From the NCBI RefSeq assembly GCF_008831285.2, contig NC_045142.1, forward strand, positions 10,721,952 through 10,785,951: a DNA stretch of 64,000 bases. The letters run 5' to 3'. Made by a program: the position numbers and the translations under genes. Every line of letters begins with the position of its first letter. Position 1 is the first letter of the stretch. The stretch is from Nymphaea colorata. Taxonomy: Eukaryota > Streptophyta > Magnoliopsida > Nymphaeales > Nymphaeaceae. Under the pieces are notes generated by a model that saw only the letters and a program-made list of their open reading frames with translations, was not told the DNA's origin and ran no database searches. This document shows, piece after piece, positions 1-10,886 of the stretch.

Positions 1-1908
1 CACTTTCAGTTCTGCAATATACGTGAGTGTCCAGCACAGTTGCTGGTAGCGGGATAAACTGTGAGACTTATGACCATCATATGAAAGAATTTGAGGAGAA
101 ATCTTCATTAACTCCATCTTTAAATTTTTGGTCCATCTACCTAGGATGTAACTCTTTGGCAGTTCCAGAATGTTTTCTCAATCGAGTCTTTAGAGCATGG
201 CAATTGCACCGTTTTTAGACAAAACATAATAAACTTTTTGATGATGATTTTATTGCTTGATTTTCCTAGTCCTACCTGTTTTCTCTAGGGCGCTCTTTGT
301 CCTATGCAAATTCATAACTGGCTTTCTCTTGAAAGCAATGATTAGTATGCCAGCGCCTTTGTATTTCAGAACTTTCACCCTGGTACTATCGAACACCATA
401 CTAGCATAACCATGGCTTTTCTTCTTCTCTAAGGGTTCTCGGGTGACAAGACTTGTTGCTTCAGGTGGCTTTTCATTGCCACCTTGCTATCACATCATAG
501 ATTCAAAACGTTCTTTCTAGCTACATTTGCCAACTGTGTCATGTATTCGTAAGCTAGGTCGTTTCTCACTGTCAGTTCTGCAATATTTGTGAGTGTCCAA
601 CATAGTTGCTGGTAACGGGATAAACTGTGAGACTTATGACCATTATATGAAAGAATTTCAGGAGAAATCTTCATTAACTCCATCTTTAAATTTTTGGTCC
701 ATCTACCTAGGATGTAACTCTTTGGCAGTTCCCGAATGTTTTCTCAATCGAGTCTTTAGAGCATGGCAATTGCACCGTTTGTAGACAAAACATAATAAAC
801 TTTTTGATGATGATTTTATTGCTTGATTTTCCTAGTCCTACCTGTTTTCTCTAGGGCGCTCTTTGTCCTAAGCAAATTCATAGCTGGCTTTCTCTTGAAA
901 GCAATGATTAGTAGGCCAGCGCCTTTGTATTTCAGAACTTTCACCCTGACACTATCGAACACCATACTAGCATAACCATGGCTTTTCTTCTTCTCTAAGG
1001 GTTCTCAGGTGACGGGACTTGCGGCTTCAGGTGGCTTGTCATTGCCACCTTGCTGTCACATCATAGATTCAAAACGTTCTTTATAGCTACATTCGCCAAG
1101 TGTGTCATGTATTCGTAAGCTTGGTCGTTTCTCACTGTCAGTTCTGCAATATACGTGAGTGTCCAGCACAGTTGCTTGCTGGTAGCGGGATAAACTGTGA
1201 GACTTATGACCATCATATGAAAGAATTTCAGGAGAAATCTTCATTAACTCCATCTTTAAATTTTTGGTCCATCTACCTAGGATGTAACTCTTTGGCAGTT
1301 CCCGAATGTTTTCTCAATCGAGTCTTTAGAGCATGGCAATTACACCATTTGTAGACAAAACATAATAAACTTTTTGAAGATGATTTTATTGCTTGATTTT
1401 TCTAGTCCTACCTGTTTTGTCTAGGGCGCTCTTTGTCCTACGCAAACTCATAACTGGCTTTCTCTTGAAAGCAATGATTAGTAGGCCAGCACCTTTGTGT
1501 TTCAGAACTTTCACCCTAGCACTATCGGACACGATACTAGCATAACCATGGTTTTCTTCTTCTCTAAGGGTTCTTGGGTGACAGGACTTGCTGCTTCAGC
1601 TGGCTTTTCATTGCCGCCTTGCTGTCACATCATAGATTCGAAACGTTCTTTATGGCTACATTCACCAACTTTGTCATGTATTCGTAAGCTTGGTCATTTC
1701 TCACTGTCAGTTCTGCAATATACGTGATTGTCTAGCACAGTTGCTGGTAGCGGGATAAACTGTGAGACTTATGACCACCATATGAAAGAATTTCAGGACA
1801 AATCTTCATTAACTCCATCTTTAAATTTTTGGTCCATCTACCTAGGATGTAACTCTTTGGCAGTTCCAGAATGTTCTCTCAATCGAGTCTTTAGAGCATG
1901 GCAATACC
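1..1908. repeat. 566-bp tandem repeat array, about 3.4 copies
   Basis: Units begin at 1 (already inside a copy), 567, 1133 and 1702, giving spacings of 566, 566 and 569 bp. The last copy is partial and stops matching near 1908. Copies are nearly identical, differing by scattered substitutions and a 3-4 bp insertion in the third. Each unit contains the minus-strand coding segment for the C-terminal part of the FAR1/MULE transposase (for example 495-683 and 1056-1253). The array therefore arose by tandem amplification of a piece of the transposon. It continues beyond the left edge. Confidence 0.95.
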
Positions 1909-2556
1909 TTTAAGTTCAAAGGTCTTCTAAAAACATTCAAAATCACCTATTTTGATGACGTAGGTCCCAGACACATCATTGATCTTAGTCGAATCTCCCC
2001 CCTTTTTATCACATGATACATGTGGCAACTTGGTTGCTATAGATGTAATTCTATATCACAGTTACTCGCTTCAATGACCTCTTCCGTAATCCATTCAAAT
2101 GCAGTTGATATGTACACAACTACAGCTTGATCAAGGATATTCATACCCAGAATTTGAGGTTGACATACAAATGTTTTGATTTCTTCTTCATGCTCACAAT
2201 GCCTAAGACCATCCAAAAATTTGTCATATTGTTTCTTGAATCCAGATATTTATAAGCTAGAGTACAATGCCCTTTTTAGTACAGAGTGCATGCTCTCCAC
2301 TCTCTATGTGCTTATCAACTCTGCATAGAAGTATTGTCCTTCATATGCCAATGCCTACTTTTTTTTTTTTGCCTTTATACAATTTTTGATACAGCATAAT
2401 TTTCTTGTAGGTTATATGCTTCAATCATTTGTGTCCACATACGTTCAAACATCTCACCATCTTCGCACTTAAGAACACAATTTGCAAAACTTTCCTTAAT
2501 GGCAGTTTTCTAATTCATTAGATGACCTATGTTCTTTGCTACATCTTAGAATATAT

Positions 2557-2955
2557 GCCACAAACACAAACAATGATGCACTTTTGGATATACGAGGGAC
2601 GCTGCAGATACTATAACAAGGCTACCATCTGCCAGTAAAACTTTGGGGTGCTTCCCGTTTATGGCCTCGGTGAATACCTTGAACAATCACTCAAATGTCT
2701 CAGTAGTCTAATCAAATGAATATGTACCCCCAGAAATTCAACTTTTCTAGTGATGGTTCGAATACAAACGATGATGTACTTCTGGCTATACGAGGAACAC
2801 TACAACTACTATTGCAATGTGACCATCCGTCAATACAACTTTGGGGTGCTTCCTGTTCATGGCCTCGATGAATACCGTAAACAACCACTCAAATGTCTTA
2901 GCGATTTGATAAATGGAGTATGTACCCCTGAAAATATAACTTTTCGAGTGATGGT
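2557..2955. repeat. 198-bp tandem duplication inside the transposase core
   Basis: The string TTTGGGGTGCTTCC occurs at 2642 and again at 2840, and the surrounding sequence aligns with a 198-bp offset (66 codons). The duplicated part encodes, on the minus strand, the GGTYS..TFEWLF..EAM.KHPKV..DG segment of the DDE core. The two copies are roughly 80-85% alike by eye, so the duplication is older than the 566-bp array. Confidence 0.85.
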
Positions 2956-3870
2956 TCATCTTGACAAACTGAGCAAAGGGCCACCTGTGGCTGTTAGCTG
3001 AGACAGTTGTGTAAAAATTAAGCACATCGCTGAAGTCCATACTCTAACCTAAACTTTGGATATGCTCAAAAGACATTTGTAGCATACCATCCTCGTCCAT
3101 CTGAATGGCATTGTAGAAACCTGTATCGGCTTAATCTTTTCTGAATGGATTCAACCAATGCCATAATTTTTTCTCATTTCATCAATTTTGTCCTCTTTGT
3201 CCTCAAGTTGTTTCTATGATCCATACATCTCAATGGAACATTCTCTAGGCCACCTTCTATTTTAACAAGCATGTCATATGCCTTCTTTGGTGGCATACCT
3301 GAACCATCAGCCAGTTCACTTATTTCAGCGTGCGACTATGACAATTTACATTGCAACCTCAACATGTGGCTCATGCGAGAAGGTGCTAGTGGATGGTTGT
3401 GTTCAATCATCACTACACGAATACAATATTTTTGGGCACATTCCCAACTCCAAATTGGCAGCACAACCACACCTTGTATGAATCCTATGCTTGGTTACAC
3501 ATGCTACTGATCTCTTCCATCATTGTTTTGAACAAACATATAACCTTTGCACAACCATGCCATGTGTGTTTATCTCCATCTAACCTTCCTTACATTGAAT
3601 CTATGACAAAAAGAATAACAATTGTAGAAACTGTTTGTTGCATCCTTCATATCGAACACCATTCCTACAATAGAAACACGTTCTTTGGGATCCTCTGGCT
3701 CAAACTCCATTCATACAGTAGGAAAATCCAATCCTACAGCAGGACCATGTTCTTCGGTATCCTCTGTCTCAAACTCCATTCTTATAGAAGCAACACGTTG
3801 TTCAAGTATTCATCTCCTCCCAAAGGCACTCAATCTTTTGTTCCTTGCTGTCTGATGATGTAGATATTTT

Positions 3871-4651
3871 GTACATTGTGCCATCTGCAATGCATAAAGT
3901 CGAGCGAAAGTAAAATAACATTTTAACATTATCTCACAAATTATTTGTTTCACGCATAACTACCTTCCATTAAATAACATTCAACAGTATCTCATCATAA
4001 AGTCTTTTGATTGAACCTTATCTCACACCATTTAGTTAACGCTATCCCCTGTAGAAGCGTTGTTATCTCTTTTTCTCGTTTCCATTTCTGGCCTTTGTGG
4101 TAGGCTCGTTGTTATCTTATTATTCGTAACCATTCCCTTTGTTATGTGGTCCCCTACGTTGTACATGTGTTTTTTCCCATTTTGTCTATCAATAATGAGA
4201 ATGATAGTTACGAAATAATGAGATAATGAGATGCATAAACGTATCCCCTAAAGTCATTAGCTCACACATTGGTTATGCCATTATTTCGTTCTCTCAAGCA
4301 AACTATCTCAAACCAGTTACAATGCAACATTGTCTACCACATGAACTGGGATGCACTCGTTTTTTTTTTTGTAATTTTATCCACCACATAAATTCTGATG
4401 CACTCGTTATTTGTTGCATTGATATTTTCTTCCTTTTTAAACTCTGCCATCACCTTTGCCTTTAGTGCCTCAGGAAGTGCTCCTTCGATTTATTCGAATA
4501 TCCAACCGTCGAAAAGATGCCCAACAGAAGCCATTGCCTTTGTCATTTAAAGTCCACGAACAAAAAACCACAATGACATTGTTGTGGGCTCACTGTCCTT
4601 TCCTTCTATTGTCATTCCTACCATTTCTGCTTCAAGGCCAAGCTTTCTTCA
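3871..4651. other. non-coding flank of the MULE with TTATCTCATT-rich sequence
   Basis: No supported gene is present. The stretch 4020-4260 contains degenerate TTGTTATCTC...GTAGGCTCGTTGTTATCTTATTA motifs resembling the 224-bp array at 56520-57470. This suggests both sit in related element termini. The part from 4450 to 4651 is unremarkable low-complexity T/C-rich DNA. Confidence 0.4.
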
Positions 4652-4868
4652 CTGGCAACCTCCAGTTTCCTTCCTTCCTTTAGCGGGAACCTTCCTCTCT
4701 TGTTTTTTTTCTTGTCTTCCTTCCTTTGAATTAAATAACGCATGCAATATGAATGTAAAGTATGTATATGTTGTGTTCGTGCAATGCAAGGTTATTCAAG
4801 TAAATATGCACATGTACCTTTTGTACCACAAAAGTCATTACTAAAACTTTACATATACATAGTACGGA
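4652..4868. repeat. outer part of left arm of a long inverted repeat
   Basis: This stretch, beginning CTGGCAACCTCCAG, is the inverted complement of about 21880-22096. Its last five bases (ACGGA, 4864-4868) are the left target-site duplication of the Tat element that interrupts the arm. The arm resumes at 21185. Confidence 0.9.
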
Positions 4869-5024
4869 TGTAATCACCCCAATTTTTTTTCTAAAAGATT
4901 ATGATGTTTTATCCAAGTGCGAAACTCAAATTTAAGCACAAGATTCAAATCCAAAATGCAACTCTTAGATCCAAATGAAATTTAAAATACAACTTTCAGA
5001 TCTAAATTAGATCCAAATCAAGCA

Positions 5025-5600
5025 TTTAAGACCGATTTACTCCTTTTTTTTACCAAAAACCTCCTTTTAGAGGGTGATTTTAGTCTTTTTGGATAAACAA
5101 TACCGATTTACCCCTCCTTTTGACCAAAAACCTCCTTTTAGATGGTGATTTTTGCCTTTTTGGATAAACAAGACCGATTTGCCCCTCTTTTTGACCAAAA
5201 ACCTCCTTTTAGAAGGTGATTTTAGTCTTTTTGGGTAAACAAGACCAATTTGCCCATCCTTTTAACCAAAAACCTCCTTTTAGAAGGTTATTTTAGTCTT
5301 TTGGGGTAAACAAGATCGATTTACCCCTCCTTTTTTACCAAAAACCTCTTTTTAGAGGGTAATTTTAGTCTTTTTGGCTAGACAAGACTAATTTGCCCTT
5401 CCTTTTGACCAAAAAACCTCTTTTTAAAGGGTAATTTTAGTCTTTTTGGGTGGACAAGACCCATTTGCCCTTCCTTTTGACAAAAAAACCTCCTTTTAGA
5501 GGGTAATTTTAGTCTTTTTGGGTGGATAAGACTCATTTGCCCTTCATTTTAACCAAAAAAATCTCCTTTTAGAAGGTGATTTTAGTCTTTTTAGGTCATA
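5025..5600. repeat. 70-bp tandem array in the 5' LTR (about 8 copies)
   Basis: The repeated core is AGAGGGTGATTTTAGTCTTT, followed by GGATAAACAAGACC, GATTTACCCCTCC and ACCAAAAACCTCC. Cores fall at about 5071, 5141, 5211 and 5282, and continue to about 5600. The 3' LTR carries about 6.5 copies at 17363-17815. The array lies just upstream of the TATA box, where an LTR enhancer would be expected. Confidence 0.9.
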
Positions 5601-5634
5601 AAATTCAAATTTGGGTTTTGGCTCCAAAATCCTC

Positions 5635-5643
5635 TATAAATAC
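5635..5643 (+). promoter_or_regulatory. LTR TATA box
   Basis: TATAAATAC lies in CTCTATAAATACCCCC, right after the 70-bp array. It is followed about 65-100 bp downstream by CT-rich leader sequence. The same motif is at 17850-17858 in the 3' LTR. Function is inferred from sequence and position only. Confidence 0.6.
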
Positions 5644-5959
5644 CCCCATATCCCCCCTCTTGGGCAAGATTGGCCCTTGGGAGAAACTTTAGTGTATTCT
5701 CACTTGAAGACTTAGAGTTTCTCTTGAGCTCTCTCTCTCTCCCTCTTCCTCTCTCCATTTCCCTCTCCAACTTGGAGCAAGCTACAACCCTTTTGGAGGC
5801 ATCATCTTGGAGCTCTAATCAAAGGGGTCTTCAAGTGAAAGTGTTCATCTTCCTTAGGTCATTTCTCATTAGAGGTATGTAACCATCATCCCTCTCGTTT
5901 CTCTTTCGTTTTCTCTTCTCATCTTCATCTCCCTATGGCCAAAGGAGATAGCACTCAAC

Positions 5960-7000
5960 CTCTTTTTAGAGACAAGAGGCTATGCTCAAGTGCACCGAGA
6001 GAAATGAGATGATGAGATGATATTTTATTTTATGATTAAATCATGTTCTTTTAAGCATTCTTGTTGTTGTTGTTCTTTCTCTTTGTTAATATTTTTTTGC
6101 TCTTTCTTCTCTTCAATATATTCTTGTTGTTGTTGTTGTTCTTTCCCTTCATGAATATATTATTGTTGTTATTGTTATTTCTTTTCTTCAATATAGCCTT
6201 GTTCTTGTTATTTTTCTTTTCTTTCTTCCTCCTCTTCCCATAGCCTAAGAAGATAAAACTCAATCTCTTTTTAGAGACAAGAGGCTATGATCAAGTGCAT
6301 TGGGAGAATAAAAGATGAGAGGATCTTTCATTTCATGATTTAATCATGTTTCCTCTTTTATTGAATATAGCATTGTCTTTCTTTCTTCGTTTTCTCATTT
6401 TCGTCTTCCCATGGCCAAAGGAGATAGTACTCAAATCTCTTTTTAGAGACAAGAGGCTATGCTCAAGTGCATTGGGAGCATGAAAAGATGAGAGGATCTT
6501 TCATTTCATGATTGAATCATGTTTCCTCTTTTATTAAATATAGCATTGTCTTTCTTTCTTCATTTTCTCATCTTCATCTTCCCATGGCCAAAGGAGATAG
6601 CACTCAATCTCTTTTTAGAGACAAGAAGCTATGTTCAAGTGCATTGGGAGCATGAAAAGATGAGAGGATCTTTCATTTCATGATTGAATCATGCTTTCTC
6701 TTTTATTAAATATGGCATTGTTTTTTTTTCTATATTTTCTAATCATCTTCATCTCCCTATGGCTAAAGGAGGTAGCACTCAATCTCTTTAGAGACAAGAG
6801 GCTATGCTCAAGTGCACCGGGAGCATGGAAAGATGAGATAATCTTTCATTTTAATCATGTTCTTTGTTTTCATTAATACATTCTTGTTGTTCTTTTACTT
6901 CCTCTTATTTTTCTCATCTTCATCTCCCCATGGATAAAGGAGGTAGCACTCAATCTCTCTTTAGAGACAATAGGTTATACTCAAGTGCACCGGGAACATG
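5960..7000. repeat. 173-bp tandem array in the 5' LTR
   Basis: The motif GAGACAAGAGGCTATG recurs (with small changes) at about 5971, 6274, 6446, 6621, 6793 and 6965. Spacing is about 172-175 bp, apart from a first gap of about 303 bp. Each unit also holds ATGGCCAAAGGAGATAGCACTC and TTTCATTTCATGATT. The 3' LTR (about 18187-19470) has one more unit, with an internal rearrangement near 18795-18940. Confidence 0.85.
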
Positions 7001-8694
7001 AGAAGATGAGGTGGCATATCATTTCATAGTTACATCATGTCCTCCCTTCTAATTGAACCTTGCACTTTCCATCATCATCTTTCTCTCTTTCCTTCCTTGA
7101 ATGTTGTCTATATATTATCCATGCCTAGTTACTTGGTTTGCTACTTATATGTGAATGTATGGTGGGAATGAGAGTTTGGTTTGGGGACTCTTTATTTTTA
7201 TATTAATTTTTGAGGTTGGAATTTGTCTAACCCGAGATATACCCTCACGAAAATGTACATGTTAATATGCATTTGCATGTCATTTTGCGCTAGTTTTCTT
7301 CTTAATCAGCCCATTAGGAACCCTAACGAGTGTCTCGTTATGTTGCTTGTTTTCTTCCACACCCAACGGTGGAAGAAATATATCTCTTACAACAAACTAA
7401 ATAATAACATTCTATGCTTATATAAATCCTATTTTCTAAAACATTTTCAAAAGGAACCTTCTAACATGGCCTTAGGGACTTTGCTTAGACTCTTACATGA
7501 GTCCAAGCTCCCCTCCGGCCCACATAAAACTTGAAGTTGGTAATTTTAAGTTGTTCTTTGATTTCTAATCTTGTAAAGGTATGGATGTATACACATGTTA
7601 TATACATCTATGCCAACATGATGACCCCCCATCTTTCTCTCTCTATGCTTTAACTTTTCATTTTATAGATTTTCATATGTGCATGAATACGTATGTACAT
7701 GTGCTCAATTTCCTCTCTTTCAAATATATATTCCTCTTTTCAAGGCAAATATCTTCTCTTATAAAATTTCTCATACCCATATATACGTATGATATTTTTA
7801 TTTCCCTCTAAAATCTCTCTTTCTCTTCAAATCAATACATCTTTTTCTCTTAAGTTTTCATATATGTGTATATGTGTTGGTATGTACACATATATGCATG
7901 TCTTTCTCTATCTCTCTCTCTTTCTTTTTATAAGAGTGTTTTATCTCTTGTATTCTTTTAACATTCTCCTCTCACAAACTTTCTATTTACCAACTTCATT
8001 AAGACCACAAACCAAGTAATGACCCAATATTGGAATCATGCTTGATGGTCTACAATCCTATCCATTTTCAAAAACTTTTCCTTCTTATATACAATAATTA
8101 TGACAACAAAATCTTAGATGTATGTTGTGGTAGGAATGACTTTAGATGAATGTTGTGGTAGGAATGTTTTGCATTCTTTCAATCATATAGAATAAATGCA
8201 TCCATGCATTCTCACCCACTTTATTTCACTTATGATCACAAGCATCTCTCCAAAAGAACTTAAGCAAGAAAGGATGAAGCTCTAGCTAGGTGGTAACCAA
8301 ATTAGAGCAAAATCTCAAACCTACTTAAAGTCTTAAGAGAACACTAAAGTGATTTCAAAATGATTTCACAAGTTTTTCAAATGATATTTACTAGTTCCAC
8401 TTTTTCCTCAAAGCATTTCACATTTTCAAGCAAATCTTTAAGAACCTTTTCAAAAGTTTGAAACTTCAAACTTTCAATATTTTCTACACCGCATATAGAA
8501 TCAAAAAAATGTTTAACTTAAAATGAAATGCATCAATGATGAACATAGCCCTTGGGTTGATTACCCCCGGTAAAGGCGCCATGAACGGTCAATCCTCGTA
8601 CCGACGGGCGAGTCCCTTTTCTTTCTTATTTCAAAACAAAACTCAATTTTTTTGAAGCACTCCAAAACCAATAAAATTTTGGGATGCAAACAGA

Positions 8695-8711
8695 TGGCGA
8701 CCGTGATGGGA
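8695..8711 (+). promoter_or_regulatory. primer-binding site, likely tRNA-Arg type
   Basis: TGGCGACCGTGATGGGA starts two bases after the LTR end. TGGCGAC... primer sites are typical of Tat/Ogre elements and complement the 3' end of a plant tRNA-Arg. The exact tRNA is an inference. Confidence 0.75.
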
Positions 8712-9495
8712 CCCGTGATCGTTTGGCTGTGATTGTAATTGATGCATTTTCACTAATTTGAACATCTCATATATTGCCAATGATAAAGCATGTCCCCTAT
8801 TTTGGCCTCGACCCCATTGGCATTTCATTACATTGTTTGGTGATTGTGATTGTTTTCTTGCACATAGGACTAATTGAGAAGGATCAATCATGTTCACACA
8901 TATCTATGATCACATACCACCCTTCTTAATTTAGGAGTTGTTTGAAAACCATGTTTGCTCTTCTATTTTAATTTTCAAGCTTATGCAACATTGCATTAGA
9001 GATAACTCATTTTATATGATTTCTCATATTTCAAAATTCCGCATACCTATTTGTCCCGGTCATCATGTTGTTGGGCTTGGTCTTTGGCCGTAGCACAAGA
9101 CTAAGCCTTACAACTAGACCACACATTGGGCGGGAAAGCCCCCTCGTTAGTATCATGAGTAGTAATTTATGGTATATCGACGAGTGATCAAGAAGAAGTT
9201 GATGAACTCTACCCTTAGTTGCCTAAGGAAGAATCTATGCTCATACTAAGCCGTTTGGCTAAGGTATATAAGCATAACTTGATATCGGATTATCGTGACA
9301 CAAAATGATCTCAATTAGGTTCCCATACCCAATTTTCTAAAAAAAAAAAATAATTTAATGATCGATGTTGATGTGCGTGAAACCTTATGTGAGAATTTAC
9401 AACCTCATTCCACACATCTACCTCATATTGTCTTTGCCAACCTAGTCAATGTTTTCCACTAACTCAATCTTTATCTTTTAAAGTCATCATTCAAG
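8712..9495 (+). other. untranslated leader of the Tat element
   Basis: No supported coding sequence is present. The region is AT-rich with a short A tract near 9340. It corresponds to the 5' untranslated leader between the primer-binding site and the first ORF. Confidence 0.6.
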
Positions 9496-10625
9496 ATGTA
9501 TTCTTTCCAACGTGGTGTCACATTCCCTTATGATCACATCCTCTTTGGGGAAGGTCTCGAACGGTCCACCTACATTTCTCTTGAATTTAAACCTTTGGCT
9601 CCCGAATGGTATCGGACTTGGCATCTCACCTTCTCTCGGATGTTTCCTTCTTACTTTGAAGAATGTGGGCTAGAGACAGTGGCAGCTGGAGGATTGCAGT
9701 CAGTTGATGGAAATTTGGTACATGCAATCGCCAAGCGTTGGAACCCAAGGACCTCTCCTTTTTGGTTTTCATGGGGAGAAATGACAATATTACTAGATGA
9801 ATTTGCCAAAATACTAGACCTCCCTACCCCAACTTGTGACCCAAATGATCTATTGGAAAAACAATTCCTTATAAACTCAACTAAGATCAATGCAAATGAC
9901 CTCATTGCTCACTTTACTGGACGAAAAACTTGGCCTTTAGTAGAAAACCATGAAAATCAAAGCATCAACATGAAAAATTTGTATGAAGAATTTGGAACCT
10001 ATGTTGAACCTTCTACCCTACCTCGAAAAGCCATAGGGAGAACTAAACATTGTATGATGCTCTGCACAGTAGGAGTGACCCTTTTTACCGATGGAAGTGA
10101 CCTTTTAGATGTCTGTATTGCCCAACTTTTCTGGGTATGGGGCATAGAGGGACCCGACACTTGTCAGTAGCAATGACAGCCTTAGCCTTCCTTTACCGAG
10201 GACTCACCTGCTTTACCATTGGAGATATCGACTTCATAGAAGGATGCACATATGCTTTACAATTGTGGTTCCTCAAGCATGTGGGACCCCAAGCTAGTCT
10301 ATTCAGAAACACTGATGGATCATTAACAACCTTGGAGCAATATCGTCGTTTGATCGAGCAATTGAATGAAGGAGAGATCATTTGGGATTATTGTGATCGT
10401 CGGCAGAGCCTACCCCGATACACTCACCATCATCATGGGCGTACCACACTCTTGGGCCCTTACTTCATAGTTGATTATTGTGCTGATAGATGTATGAGAC
10501 AGTTCTCTCAAAGGCAGAAGATGGTCTCTGTGCATGCATCAATTGGAGCTATTCTTGAATTTGACCTTAGTTCTCCTCAATGGACGGCATTGTTTGCAGT
10601 AGCTCGACAAGAATGGAAGACATAA
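9496..10625 (+). pseudogene. extra ORF of the Tat element with plant mobile domain (PMD)
   Basis: Two overlapping frames (9496-10170 and 10137-10625) together read as one protein of about 375 residues, with a frameshift near 10137-10170. It resembles the plant mobile domain found in MAIN/MAIL1-type proteins and in transposons. Seen are an early LAPEWYRTWHL segment, a WNPRTSPFWFSWGEMTILLDEF motif (the PMD 'GEMTITLEDV' block) and AFLYRGL. The ORF lies between leader and gag in the sense orientation. Ogre/Tat elements often carry an additional ORF there whose function is unknown. Cellular PMD proteins act in silencing and genome stability; whether the retroelement version counters or borrows that activity is not known. 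Confidence 0.7.
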
Positions 10626-10886
10626 ATATCATACACTTGGTTCATAGGCCCAGTGGTGAAGAAGGAATATGCTGAGTGGTGGGATGCCAACCGACCACTA
10701 TCCATCCTTCCCTAAAAAGTTTTATGTTGTCAACTTTGTATTCTTTCTATCGTTGTCATCTTTATTAGTATCTTTGGATGTAACTTTTAAAACTTGTAAT
10801 GCAATATGAACCTTCATTTTGTCATCATTTCTGTCCAATAACTCTATTTTCTTATGTCATAAGGTGAATACTTAAAAGCCAACAAG

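Larger units (their letters stand above)
1..3870 (-). pseudogene. decayed FAR1/FHY3-type Mutator-like (MULE) transposase
   Basis: Read on the minus strand from about 3870 downwards, pieces of a FAR1-related transposase appear in the family's order. A FAR1-type N-terminal zinc-binding region lies near 3500-3720, with a motif like FDMKDATNSFYN. The MULE DDE core lies near 2790-3040, with WPFAQFVKMNHH, TFEWLFTVFIEAM and VLTDGH. A following HHCLCLWHI motif lies near 2560-2600. The C-terminal segment after the SWIM zinc finger lies in the 566-bp repeats at 1-1908, with SRYQQLCWTLTNIAE. Stops and frameshifts occur throughout, so it is a pseudogene; no single ORF exceeds about 85 codons. Autonomous family members bind terminal inverted repeats and catalyse cut-and-paste transposition. 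Terminal repeats were not found; the 3' end lies left of the window. A domesticated FAR1 gene that later decayed is an alternative. Confidence 0.8.
4869..8692 (+). repeat. 5' LTR of the Tat element (3824 bp)
   Basis: It begins TG at 4869, directly after the target duplication, and ends CA at 8692, just before the primer-binding site. From the TATA box onward it matches 17850-21179 almost base for base, except for one extra tandem-repeat unit of about 270 bp in the 3' copy and scattered substitutions. It contains a 70-bp array (5025-5600), a TATA box near 5635 and a 173-bp array (5960-7000). Short ORFs inside it, such as the poly-Asn/Lys or Leu/Phe ORFs near 6051-6263, are low-complexity artefacts. 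Confidence 0.95.

Noticed and set aside
6051-6263. ORF pairs rich in Asn/Lys or Leu/Phe in both LTRs of the Tat element (also 18267-18479)
   Set aside because: They are translations of T-rich TTGTTGTTG low-complexity sequence within the LTR and have no domain or codon structure.
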